This document shows, one piece after another, positions 18,158 through 26,534 of a DNA stretch of 64,000 nucleotides. The stretch covers positions 1,984,001-2,048,000 of the forward strand of contig CP065001.1 of NCBI GenBank assembly GCA_016700155.1. The letters run 5' to 3'. The notes below the pieces were generated by a model. It had not been told where the DNA came from and did no database searches. It saw only the letters and a list, made by a program, of their open reading frames with translations. Position 1 is the stretch's first letter. Each line of letters starts with the position of its first letter. This stretch comes from Ignavibacteriales bacterium. Lineage in GTDB: Bacteria; Bacteroidota; Ignavibacteria; Ignavibacteriales; Ignavibacteriaceae. A program made the translations under genes and the position numbers.

Positions 18158-18207
18158 ATTACATCATTTTTACAATTGACCTGCTATTTTTCTTAATCAG
18201 TGTTAAA

Positions 18208-18236
18208 TTGTAACTACAAAATTCAGATTATATTGG
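18208..18236 (+). promoter_or_regulatory. possible promoter of the PASTA-rpe pair
   Basis: TTG (18208-18210), then 18 bases, then TATATTGG (18229-18236), one mismatch from TAnnTTTG. It would give a very short 5' leader before the ATG at 18253. Confidence 0.35.
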
Positions 18237-18252
18237 CTCCCGGAACAAACGG

Positions 18253-19017
18253 ATGAAAAAACTTTTAGCAAGACCTTTCATTAGAAAATCCTTATACATC
18301 TTAGGCTCATTAATAATTTTATTTCTCATCGCTGATAACCTGCTTATTCCTTGGTACGTTAATAAAGCTGAAACAAAAGTTCCAAATGTTGTGGGAATGG
18401 AAGAATCTCAGGCAATGCAAATGCTCGAGGATTATCAACTGGAACCTGTAGTAAGCGAGTCGATCTTTGATGAAAGATTTCCAAAAGGCTCAATCATTTT
18501 ACAAAAGCCAGAAGGCGGAAAAATTGTAAAAGAGGGAAGACGTGTTTATTTATTTGTCAGCGGTGGTGAGCCCACAGTTTATGTGCCCAGGCTGCGCGGC
18601 AAATCAATCCGTGATGCGCGGTTGTCACTTGAGAGAGTGGGACTGAAACTCGGCAGCATAGAGGAATTGCCTTCAACGAATCCAAAGAACATGATATTTG
18701 ATCAGCAGTATGCTGAGGGTACACCTTTAAAGAAAGGTGAATCAGTTAATGTAACTATTAGTTCGGGTGAATCGGATGAAGGAATAACTGTTCCCGACCT
18801 TATTGGTAAATCACTTGCTGAAGCACAAAGAATTCTTGCCGATAGTACTTTACGTGTCGGTAAGATTAATTATCAGCGATCATTTTCTCTTCTGCCGAAT
18901 ACAATATTAGATCAGTACCCGAGCAAAGGAAACAAAGTAAAGTCAGGCGATGCAATCGATCTGTTTGTTACCAAAGCAGCGGAGGCTCCAATAGATAATG
19001 AAATAAGGGAGGAATAA
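18253..19017 (+). CDS. membrane-anchored PASTA-domain protein
   Basis: 254 residues: a short basic cytoplasmic N-terminus, one membrane segment (about residues 13-33), then three PASTA domains (about 43-107, 110-173 and 176-240), each starting with a VPNVVG / VPRLRG / VPDLIG motif. PASTA domains bind peptidoglycan or muropeptides in kinases and PBPs; here no kinase or transpeptidase domain is attached, so it probably acts as a cell-wall-binding periplasmic protein. It sits 2 bases before rpe. Confidence 0.88.
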   Translation: MKKLLARPFIRKSLYILGSLIILFLIADNLLIPWYVNKAETKVPNVVGMEESQAMQMLEDYQLEPVVSESIFDERFPKGSIILQKPEGGKIVKEGRRVYLFVSGGEPTVYVPRLRGKSIRDARLSLERVGLKLGSIEELPSTNPKNMIFDQQYAEGTPLKKGESVNVTISSGESDEGITVPDLIGKSLAEAQRILADSTLRVGKINYQRSFSLLPNTILDQYPSKGNKVKSGDAIDLFVTKAAEAPIDNEIREE

Positions 19018-19019
19018 AA

Positions 19020-19673
19020 ATGGGAATTCTCGCTCCTTCAATTTTATCCGCGGATTTTTCAAACCTTGCACAGCAAATCCGTTTAGTTGAATTAGGCGGC
19101 GCTGACTGGATTCACTGCGATGTAATGGATGGTCATTTTGTTCCTAATCTTACTTTTGGACCGATTGTGGTTGAAGCTGTAAAAAGAATAACAAAACTAC
19201 CCGTCGACGTTCATCTGATGATAAAAAATCCTGATAACCTAATTCCAGATTTTATAAACGCGGGAGCGGATAATATTCTCGTGCACACTGAAGAAGTAGT
19301 TCATTTAAACAGAACTATAGCAAGGATAAAAGAACTTGGTGCAAAAGCGGGAGTAGTTATAAATCCATCTACTCCTGTAAGTGAATTAAATGATATAGCA
19401 GAGTATGTTGATCTGGTTTTATTGATGTCGGTCAATCCGGGTTTTGGGGGACAGTCTTTTATCAGCAATTCAATCAGAAGAATAAAAGAGATAGCGTCCC
19501 TGAGAGAAAAGTTTAATTCTAAGTTTTTAATCGAGATAGATGGCGGGATAAGTAAATCAAATATTAAAAAAGTTTATGAAGCAGGCTGCGACGTATTCGT
19601 TGTTGGTTCAGCTATATTCCACGCAGATAATATAACTGCGGAAACAACTGAATTAAAAAATCTGCTCAGATAA
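19020..19673 (+). CDS. rpe: ribulose-phosphate 3-epimerase
   Basis: Interconverts D-ribulose 5-phosphate and D-xylulose 5-phosphate in the pentose phosphate pathway. A TIM-barrel of 217 residues with all expected motifs: APSILSADF at the start, HCDVMDGHFVPN (metal-binding His and Asp), DVHLMI, MSVNPGFGGQSF and IDGGI. GGAGGAA just upstream supports the ATG at 19020. A terminator follows. Confidence 0.97.
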   Translation: MGILAPSILSADFSNLAQQIRLVELGGADWIHCDVMDGHFVPNLTFGPIVVEAVKRITKLPVDVHLMIKNPDNLIPDFINAGADNILVHTEEVVHLNRTIARIKELGAKAGVVINPSTPVSELNDIAEYVDLVLLMSVNPGFGGQSFISNSIRRIKEIASLREKFNSKFLIEIDGGISKSNIKKVYEAGCDVFVVGSAIFHADNITAETTELKNLLR

Positions 19674-19695
19674 AAAAAGTTTACATTGGAAACTT

Positions 19696-19723
19696 AAAGG
19701 TGACGAAGGTCACCTTTTTATTT
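19696..19723 (+). terminator. rho-independent terminator after rpe
   Basis: AAAGGTGAC (19696-19704) and GTCACCTTT (19709-19717) with a GAAG loop, followed by TTTATTT. Confidence 0.9.
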
Positions 19724-19754
19724 CAGTTAATAATAATTTAACAAGATATTTTCG

Positions 19755-20888
19755 TTGATAGCACAAGTAATAAATCTTAGTAGAAGAAATACTTATGAAT
19801 CACTAAAAAAAAGATTCGTTGAACTGCAGAACCTTCCGTCTGCACCATTATATGGGTTAGAAGTATTCAGCGGCAATTATGATTCAGAAAAGTTAATCGT
19901 AGAATTGAAGAAAATTTCTTTTAATTTTTTAACTGATGCCAAAACCGGAAACAAATTAATTGTTGTTAACTCATTAACTGAACTGACAGTGCTGCAAAAG
20001 GAGTCCGGCAATGTAGCACTGAAAAGTATTTCCGAATCCATAAGCAATTTTCTAAACTTTGAAAACAATCATTATACAATCGGTACAAGGGAAACAACAT
20101 ATTCAGAACCACTGATTATGGGCATAGTGAATGTTACTCCGGATTCGTTCTCTGATGGCGGAAAATATTATAATCAAGATTCAGCATTACATCATGCACT
20201 AAAACTGATTGATGACGGGGCAGATATTATCGACATTGGTGGTGAATCAACCAGACCTGGTTCAGAGCAGGTATCTGAAGAAGAAGAAAAGAGACGTATC
20301 ATTCCGGTTATAAAAAGTATCTTAAATGAAAGACCCGGCACCCTTATTTCAGTTGATACAACTAAAAGCAAGGTGGCAAAATCTGCTTTGGATGAAGGCG
20401 CTGTTTTAATTAATGATATTAGCGGACTGACATTTGATTATAAAATTGCCGAACTTGCAGCAGAATACAATGCTGCACTTGTGATAATGCATATTCAGGG
20501 AGAACCCAAAACGATGCAGGTGAATCCTGAATATCAGGACGTTGTTGGAGATATATATCAGCATATTTTTATTCAAGCCGCAAAAGCAGCAGTGGCAGGT
20601 GTTAAAAATATTATTGTTGATACCGGAATTGGTTTTGGGAAAACAGTTCAGCAAAATTTTGAATTATTGGATAGGCTTGAAGATTTTAAAAGCTTAGGTT
20701 ACCCTTTGATGATTGGTGTATCAAGGAAATCTTTTATCGGCAAAACTCTTAACCTTGATGTAGATGAACGCGACACAGCAACTATTATCACTGAAGCCTA
20801 TGCATTAAACAGGGGTGCATCTATCATTCGGACTCATAATGTGAAGAATGCAAAACAATTATTAACTTTGCACAAAAACTTTAACTGA
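19755..20888 (+). CDS. folP: dihydropteroate synthase with N-terminal extension
   Basis: Condenses 6-hydroxymethyl-dihydropterin pyrophosphate with p-aminobenzoate in folate synthesis. The catalytic TIM-barrel begins near residue 118 (IMGIVNVTPDSFSDGG) and shows DIGGESTRPGS, SVDTTKSKVA and GVSRKSFIG. The total of 377 residues exceeds the common 270-280 by about 105 residues, all at the N-terminus; this extra part (LYGLEVFSGNYDSEKL...) has no motif I know. The start is TTG. The stop overlaps the cdaA start by one base (TGATG), a pairing common in Bacteroidetes. Confidence 0.93.
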   Translation: MIAQVINLSRRNTYESLKKRFVELQNLPSAPLYGLEVFSGNYDSEKLIVELKKISFNFLTDAKTGNKLIVVNSLTELTVLQKESGNVALKSISESISNFLNFENNHYTIGTRETTYSEPLIMGIVNVTPDSFSDGGKYYNQDSALHHALKLIDDGADIIDIGGESTRPGSEQVSEEEEKRRIIPVIKSILNERPGTLISVDTTKSKVAKSALDEGAVLINDISGLTFDYKIAELAAEYNAALVIMHIQGEPKTMQVNPEYQDVVGDIYQHIFIQAAKAAVAGVKNIIVDTGIGFGKTVQQNFELLDRLEDFKSLGYPLMIGVSRKSFIGKTLNLDVDERDTATIITEAYALNRGASIIRTHNVKNAKQLLTLHKNFN

Positions 20889-21706
20889 TGTTCGACGTAA
20901 TAAAAATAGGGTTTCTTACTGTAACGTTTGTCGACCTGATCGATATTCTGATTGTTTCATTTATCGTTTATAAACTTTACACGATACTGAAAGGAACAAT
21001 TGCTGCACAGATATTCATCGGGTTGATGATAGTTCTGATTCTGTCATTTGTGTCGCAAGCTTCAAACCTGCGTGCATTAAGCTGGTTATTAAAACTCGTC
21101 ACTGATATTTGGGTAATCGCCTTTGTAATTTTATTTCAGCCGGAAATAAGAAGACTGCTGGTTATAGTTGCAAGGAATCCTTTCTTTAAAATGTTTGTAA
21201 AATCTGATTCCACAGAAGCCGCAGTAACAATAGCTGATGCCGCTTTTGAACTGTCACAGCAGCAGCACGGCGCATTAATGATTCTGATTAAATCAAGCGG
21301 TATAAGAGGTTATGCAGAAACCGGAGAACTACTTGAAGCTAAACTTACAAAATCCATGCTTACTTCAATCTTTTTTCCGCGTTCTCCATTGCACGATGGT
21401 GCGGTTATAATTAAAGGAAATATTATTGAAGCTGCACGCTGCACGTTGCCGCTCTCAAGCACCACTATGGTAAACGGTGAATCACTCGGGATGAGGCACA
21501 GGGCGGGATTGGGAATTTCGGAACAAGCAGATGTGATAAGTGTGATTGTCTCGGAAGAAACAGGAAGTATTTCCGTTGCAGAGAACGGACATCTTACTAA
21601 AGGATTATCGAAGGACGGTCTTATCAGGCATATTAACAGGGCATTCAGAGCGCCGGTAGTGAAAGGTTGGAAAGGAATAATTGAACAGTACTTCAAAGAA
21701 AAATAA
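20888..21706 (+). CDS. cdaA: diadenylate cyclase CdaA
   Basis: Makes cyclic di-AMP from two ATP. It has three N-terminal membrane segments (about residues 12-32, 38-55 and 62-84) and a DAC domain with DGAVII (about 169-174) and RHRAGLG (about 206-212), the catalytic and ATP-binding motifs. 272 residues is the usual size. The partner gene cdaR is not adjacent. The 3' end overlaps the next gene by 26 bases. Confidence 0.94.
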   Translation: MFDVIKIGFLTVTFVDLIDILIVSFIVYKLYTILKGTIAAQIFIGLMIVLILSFVSQASNLRALSWLLKLVTDIWVIAFVILFQPEIRRLLVIVARNPFFKMFVKSDSTEAAVTIADAAFELSQQQHGALMILIKSSGIRGYAETGELLEAKLTKSMLTSIFFPRSPLHDGAVIIKGNIIEAARCTLPLSSTTMVNGESLGMRHRAGLGISEQADVISVIVSEETGSISVAENGHLTKGLSKDGLIRHINRAFRAPVVKGWKGIIEQYFKEK

Positions 21707-22349
21707 AATCTGTGCTGTAATTCCTTTCTATAATGAAGCCGAAACAATCCACAGCATCTCAGTTGAAACACTAAATTATGTTGATCAATTGATACTTGTA
21801 AATGATGGTTCAACAGATCAATCACTAAAAAATATTCCGGATGATGACAGGATAATAATTATTAATTCAACTTCGAATAATGGAAAGGGGTCTGCTTTAA
21901 AGATAGGTTTTCTTAAAAGTTTAGAACTTGGTTTTGAATATACTGTTTCACTTGATGCTGATTTTCAGCACGAACCTAAATGGATTCCATCACTTACAGA
22001 CGCATTAAAAAATTATGACATTGTGATTGGAAACAGGTTAAACGATATTTCAAGTATGCCGATTCAGCGGATAGCAAGTAATAAACTAACCTCAATGCTA
22101 TTAAGTTTAAAAACCGGTACACGAATTATTGACAGCCAATGTGGTTTCAGAGCTTTCAGAACTAAGGTACTTCAAAATATTCTGCCTTCATACAACGGTT
22201 ATGAGGCTGAGAGCGAAATGTTGATACTAGCCGCAAGACAAAAGTTAAAAGTTGGTTCCGTGAACATTTCAACCATTTATGGAAATGAAAAAAGTAAGAT
22301 CAAGCCTGTAAAAACAATCTTAGGATTTGTAAGAGTTTTATTTATCTGA
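21681..22349 (+). CDS. family 2 glycosyltransferase
   Basis: 222 residues of GT-A fold: CAVIPFYNEAETI at the start, VNDGSTD (nucleotide-binding Asp), GNGKGSALKIGF and SLDADFQHEP (metal-binding DxD), resembling dolichyl-phosphate-mannose-synthase-like transferases. No membrane segment, so cytoplasmic or peripheral. The start is TTG 21681 with AAAGGA upstream, inside the cdaA end. The stop overlaps the next ATG by one base. Donor and acceptor are unknown. Confidence 0.87.
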   Translation: MNSTSKKNKICAVIPFYNEAETIHSISVETLNYVDQLILVNDGSTDQSLKNIPDDDRIIIINSTSNNGKGSALKIGFLKSLELGFEYTVSLDADFQHEPKWIPSLTDALKNYDIVIGNRLNDISSMPIQRIASNKLTSMLLSLKTGTRIIDSQCGFRAFRTKVLQNILPSYNGYEAESEMLILAARQKLKVGSVNISTIYGNEKSKIKPVKTILGFVRVLFI

Positions 22350-22819
22350 TGCAAAAGAAAAAGAACCATAAAACCGCCGGGTTAACAAAAAAAACTGTTT
22401 TATCTGAAGCAGCAAAACTTGTTATGGAAGTAAAAATATTTAATCTGCTTTCAGCCATCAATAAATTCTTTGAACAGGAAACTGTTGAAAACCTTCATTC
22501 AATCCGGATTGCGTTAAGGAGAGTTCGTTACTCACTTGAGACTTTTGCTATTTGTTTTAACAAAAAGAAATATCATTCATTTTATAAAAAACTTGCTAAA
22601 CTGCAGGACCTTTCCGGCCTTGCCAGAGACCTTGATGTGCTCACGGACAATATGAATAAGCTGCACACTGAATTAAACATTAAAATATCCAACAGGATTT
22701 TCGGAAAGATTGAGGACAACAAAACAGCACTTAAAGAAAAACTTAAACTTGAACTGCTTCAGTTTATTCATGGAAAATCACTAAAAGATTTTCAATCTTT
22801 GCTAAGCAGAAAAAATTGA
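22349..22819 (+). CDS. short CHAD-domain protein
   Basis: 156 residues with one half of a CHAD domain: HSIRIALRRVRYSLETF (conserved His and Arg pattern) and LARDLDVL. CHAD proteins are alpha-helical and bind polyphosphate. The usual domain has two such halves in about 250-300 residues, so this one is half-size; no frameshifted second half is visible downstream. TGATG overlap with the glycosyltransferase gene. Confidence 0.8.
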   Translation: MQKKKNHKTAGLTKKTVLSEAAKLVMEVKIFNLLSAINKFFEQETVENLHSIRIALRRVRYSLETFAICFNKKKYHSFYKKLAKLQDLSGLARDLDVLTDNMNKLHTELNIKISNRIFGKIEDNKTALKEKLKLELLQFIHGKSLKDFQSLLSRKN

Positions 22820-22848
22820 TTTGATGAATTAATAAATCGGAGGAGAAG

Positions 22849-23526
22849 ATGAAGTTAAAATATTTTTCACACTCGGCATTTCAGATTACAAGTGACAGCG
22901 GAAAAGTAATCTTGATTGATCCATTCCTTGATGGTAATCCAACTTCGCCGGTAAAGTCCAAAGACGTTAATGCTGATTATATAATTGTTACACACGGACA
23001 CGGAGATCACATTGGTGACGGATTTAAAATTGCTGAGCGTTGCAATTCACTATTTATATGTGTAAATGAACTTGCTAACTATTGCAGTTCAAAAGGATTT
23101 AAAGCACATAATATGCACATCGGCGGAGCCTATAATTTTGAATTCGGAAGGGTGAAATTCACTATTGCTCACCACGGCTCCATGACGCCCGATAATACTT
23201 ATGCGGGCGAAGCTTCCGGAGTTTTGATTACAGTTGATGGCAAAACTATTTATCATACCGGCGATACAGGATTATTTTATGATATGAAACTTATAGGTGA
23301 GATGAATAAAGTAGACTATATGCTTCTGCCGATCGGTGATAATTATACAATGGGTGTAACTGATGCAGTTAAAGCAGTTGAATTTGTAAACCCCGGAATT
23401 GCTATACCCATGCATTATAATACATTTCCTGTTATTGAATCTGACCCGCTTGAGTTTAAAGATAAACTTACGGCAAAGGGTTTTAAATGTAAAGTTATGT
23501 CTTTTGGTGAAGAGATCGTTCTATAA
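22849..23526 (+). CDS. UPF0173 metal-dependent hydrolase (metallo-beta-lactamase fold)
   Basis: 225 residues: KYFSHSAFQI at the start, THGHGDHIGD (about residues 47-56, the HxHxDH zinc motif), YHTGDTGLF and PMHYNTFP, matching the UPF0173/YtkL family exactly in length and motif order. The substrate is unknown for this family. GGAGGA lies upstream of the ATG. Confidence 0.93.
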   Translation: MKLKYFSHSAFQITSDSGKVILIDPFLDGNPTSPVKSKDVNADYIIVTHGHGDHIGDGFKIAERCNSLFICVNELANYCSSKGFKAHNMHIGGAYNFEFGRVKFTIAHHGSMTPDNTYAGEASGVLITVDGKTIYHTGDTGLFYDMKLIGEMNKVDYMLLPIGDNYTMGVTDAVKAVEFVNPGIAIPMHYNTFPVIESDPLEFKDKLTAKGFKCKVMSFGEEIVL

Positions 23527-23622
23527 AAATATTTATCCCTTTTCCATTTATGAAAAGAACATTTTAATGCCTATTTTATCGGCACTAAATTGAGATTATA
23601 AAAAAATTATTTACAGTATTTA

Positions 23623-24387
23623 ATGGCAAAAATAATTTCTATAGCTAATCAGAAGGGTGGCGTTGGTAAGACGACTACCGCAATTAATCTATCTTCACTA
23701 TTAGCTGCTGCGGAGAAAAAAACTTTACTGATTGACATTGATCCGCAGGCGAATTCATCCTCAGGATTAAGTGTTACAAATCAGTCACCATCCGTTTATG
23801 AAGTATTGATTGGTGATAATGTTATAAATGAAGTGATACTCAACACATATATGCCTTTTCTCGACCTGCTTCCATCAAACATAAATCTTGTCGGTGCCGA
23901 AATTGAAATGGTTGACATGGATGATCGGGAGCGGTTGATGAAAAAAAGAATCGGTGATATAAGTGAGAATTATGATTTTATACTTATTGATTGTCCGCCT
24001 TCACTCGGATTATTAACGCTTAACGCATTAACTGCATCTGATTCAGTTTTAATTCCTGTTCAGTGTGAATATTTTGCTCTTGAGGGTCTTGGTCAATTGT
24101 TAAACACCATCAATATTGTTAAGCAGCATTTCAACAAAGACCTGGAAATTGAAGGGGTACTGCTGACAATGTTTGATACAAGGCTGCGTTTATCTCACCA
24201 GGTTGCTGAAGAAGTAAAAAAATATTTTGGTGATAAAGTTTACGAAACAATTATACACAGGAATGTCAGAATCTCCGAGGCACCGAGTTTTGGCAAACCA
24301 ATTATTTTATACGATGCGATATCCTCCGGTGCAAAAAACTATATGGCACTCGCATCAGAACTTTTGGAAAAAAACAATAAAAATTAG
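23623..24387 (+). CDS. parA: chromosome partitioning ATPase ParA/Soj
   Basis: Deviant Walker A KGGVGKTTT at about residues 10-18, DIDPQANSS, and LIDCPPSLGLLTLNAL. 254 residues, the size of chromosomal ParA/Soj without an N-terminal HTH. It acts with ParB, 6 bases downstream, to segregate replication origins. No canonical parS is near. Confidence 0.96.
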   Translation: MAKIISIANQKGGVGKTTTAINLSSLLAAAEKKTLLIDIDPQANSSSGLSVTNQSPSVYEVLIGDNVINEVILNTYMPFLDLLPSNINLVGAEIEMVDMDDRERLMKKRIGDISENYDFILIDCPPSLGLLTLNALTASDSVLIPVQCEYFALEGLGQLLNTINIVKQHFNKDLEIEGVLLTMFDTRLRLSHQVAEEVKKYFGDKVYETIIHRNVRISEAPSFGKPIILYDAISSGAKNYMALASELLEKNNKN

Positions 24388-24393
24388 AAAAGT

Positions 24394-25335
24394 ATGAGTA
24401 AGATTAAAACAGGACTCGGAAGGGGATTGGACGCTTTGATTCGTCCACAAGTAAAAGAAGAAATTGGTCACCCGCCTTCAGAGAGTTCATTTGTGCATGA
24501 TGATGGCGAACAATTTAACATTCTCTCAAAGATTCCTGTTGAACTGATTTCCGCAAATCCGTTTCAACCCAGACTTGTTTTTGAACCTGAAGCATTCAAC
24601 GAACTAAAAAAATCCATCCTTGCAAATGGATTGATCCAGCCTATAACTGTCAGGCGATCAGGTCCGAATCACTTTCAGCTAATTTCAGGTGAAAGAAGAT
24701 TAAAAGCATGTAAAGAAATTGGTTACAGGGAAATTCCGGCATACATAATAAAAGTTGATACTGATGAAGCTATGCTGGCAATGGCTTTAATAGAGAACAT
24801 TCAGCGTGAAAAATTAAATCCGATAGAAGTAGGCGCAGCATTTAAACGATTGATGGATGAGTGCGGCTTAACCCAGGAAGAGATTGCAGATAAAGTCGGA
24901 AAAGACAGATCAACAATTGCGAACTCAATCAGGCTTCTCAAACTGCCAAAGGAGATTCAGGACAGTTTGATAATTGAAGAAATAACTGCGGGTCACGCAC
25001 GTGCATTAATAAATCTGCCTTCAGAACAGTTACAGCTTGACGCGTTAAAAAAAATAATAGAAAATAATCTCTCTGTGCGAAAGGTTGAACAACTGGTTAA
25101 AAAGCTTCTGACCGAAGTTCCGCAGAAAAAATCCTTCAGAATTTCAGACAAAAGTTTTACGACAGGTACCTCTCTGAACAGTATTGAAGACAGACTGAGA
25201 AAAATATTTGGTACTAAAGTAACCTGCCATCAGAAGAATGATGGTTCCGGTGAAATTACAATTGAGTTTTATTCTAATGATGAACTTGAAAGATTGTTTG
25301 AACTTTTTGATATCATTGACAAATCGTATAACTAA
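24394..25335 (+). CDS. parB: chromosome partitioning protein ParB/Spo0J
   Basis: 313 residues: an N-terminal ParA-stimulating stretch (GLGRGLDALI), the CTPase/ParB-N domain with ISANPFQPR and GERRLKA (about residues 88-94), the HTH (LTQEEIADKVGKDRSTIANSIRL), and a C-terminal dimerisation domain. It loads on parS as a CTP-dependent clamp. The 3' end overlaps the next gene. Confidence 0.96.
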   Translation: MSKIKTGLGRGLDALIRPQVKEEIGHPPSESSFVHDDGEQFNILSKIPVELISANPFQPRLVFEPEAFNELKKSILANGLIQPITVRRSGPNHFQLISGERRLKACKEIGYREIPAYIIKVDTDEAMLAMALIENIQREKLNPIEVGAAFKRLMDECGLTQEEIADKVGKDRSTIANSIRLLKLPKEIQDSLIIEEITAGHARALINLPSEQLQLDALKKIIENNLSVRKVEQLVKKLLTEVPQKKSFRISDKSFTTGTSLNSIEDRLRKIFGTKVTCHQKNDGSGEITIEFYSNDELERLFELFDIIDKSYN

Positions 25336-25804
25336 TATTGCACTCCTGGTTTTTCTGTTTGTCAGCGTTGAAATGAATGCACAGATCGATTCATTATCAG
25401 TGTCGGAAGAAACACAGACTGATTCAGTTTTCGAAATGACAAAATCCCCGTGGGGGGCAGTGCTGCGCAGTGCTATTATTCCCGGTCTTGGTCAGATTTA
25501 TAATGAGTCATATTGGAAAGTTCCTGTAATTCTGGGTGTTACAGGCTGGTTTGTTTACCTGTGGCTTGAGTATGATAAAGACTATCGTTACTATAGGAAT
25601 TTATATATAATCAGTTCCAATGAACGACATAAAGAGTTACGTACCGGGTACAGGGATCTTAGAGATGAAGTTACAATTTACATGGGACTAGTTTATTTAC
25701 TGAACCTTGTTGATGCTTATGTAGACGCCCATCTTTTTGATTTTACCGTTGAAGAAAATTTTCATACCCGCTCGCCAATGCTCAACATAAGGATTGGATT
25801 CTGA
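25316..25804 (+). CDS. DUF5683-family membrane protein
   Basis: With a TTG start at 25316 (overlapping parB by 20 bases) the product is 162 residues with a signal peptide ending near MNAQ. It then has KSPWGAVLRSAIIPGLGQIYNESYWKVP, characteristic of DUF5683, and two hydrophobic segments. An earlier ATG at 25238 would add 26 residues encoded inside parB and is less likely. Position after parB is common in Bacteroidetes-type genomes. Function unknown. Confidence 0.75.
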   Translation: MTNRITNIALLVFLFVSVEMNAQIDSLSVSEETQTDSVFEMTKSPWGAVLRSAIIPGLGQIYNESYWKVPVILGVTGWFVYLWLEYDKDYRYYRNLYIISSNERHKELRTGYRDLRDEVTIYMGLVYLLNLVDAYVDAHLFDFTVEENFHTRSPMLNIRIGF

Positions 25805-25805
25805 T

Positions 25806-26525
25806 ATGACTGAACTAAAGAATGTTCAGGTATGTAAGAATTGCAGTCACGAAAATTCCTTTCATGAATTGATATGCAGGAAATGTAAATCATTTTTACG
25901 TGAGCGAATTGTTAATCTTGATCTCTGGAATATCGTTGCACTTATTATTGAAAATCCTGCTTCAGCCTTTCGAAAAATAATTTTTGCCGAACACAAAAAC
26001 TTTATTTTTTTTATTCTCTTTTTTGTAGTACTGAAAATATTGATAAACATTCTGTTCACATCATTAGTAACAATAAAAAATTACGATGCCTACCAAAACT
26101 TCTTTCTCAACTATCTGATAATTTTTGTATTAGTTCTTGTGACAATACTTCTATACTCATTTGTCACAGTTAAACTGAATAAGAAATTTAAACTGGACAC
26201 ACGCTTTAAGGATACCTTTGCCATTCTTGTTTTCTCATTATTACCCTATGCACTGGCTGCCGTATCGGTGTTTATAATTGAGTTAATTGTATTTGGCGGT
26301 TATACATTTTCAATAAATCCATCACCATTCCAGCTTAAACCGGCATTTGCTTACTTGTTAACAGTTATAGAGGTCGGAATTGTGCTTTGGTCAGTTCTAT
26401 TGACGATGAATGGTTTTACAGTTCAATCCGGTAACCGTCAGTACGGGTTGATTTTGGGCTTGGCATTTCATTTCATAATTTTGATTGAAATTTATGTATC
26501 GTCTATAATCCTTTTTAACTTCTGA
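25806..26525 (+). CDS. zinc-ribbon plus Yip1-type membrane protein
   Basis: I chose the ATG at 25806 rather than a TTG at 25794. 239 residues: a short zinc ribbon (CKNCSHENSFHELICRKC, about residues 10-27), then five hydrophobic segments arranged like the Yip1 domain (about 60-85, 103-125, 145-167, 185-203 and 216-236). Probably inner membrane with the ribbon in the cytoplasm. Function unknown. Confidence 0.7.
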   Translation: MTELKNVQVCKNCSHENSFHELICRKCKSFLRERIVNLDLWNIVALIIENPASAFRKIIFAEHKNFIFFILFFVVLKILINILFTSLVTIKNYDAYQNFFLNYLIIFVLVLVTILLYSFVTVKLNKKFKLDTRFKDTFAILVFSLLPYALAAVSVFIIELIVFGGYTFSINPSPFQLKPAFAYLLTVIEVGIVLWSVLLTMNGFTVQSGNRQYGLILGLAFHFIILIEIYVSSIILFNF

Positions 26526-26534
26526 TTACTACCT

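Noticed and set aside
21310..21825. Antisense frame of 171 codons over cdaA and the glycosyltransferase
   Set aside because: It lies opposite two well-supported genes, with no motif of its own.
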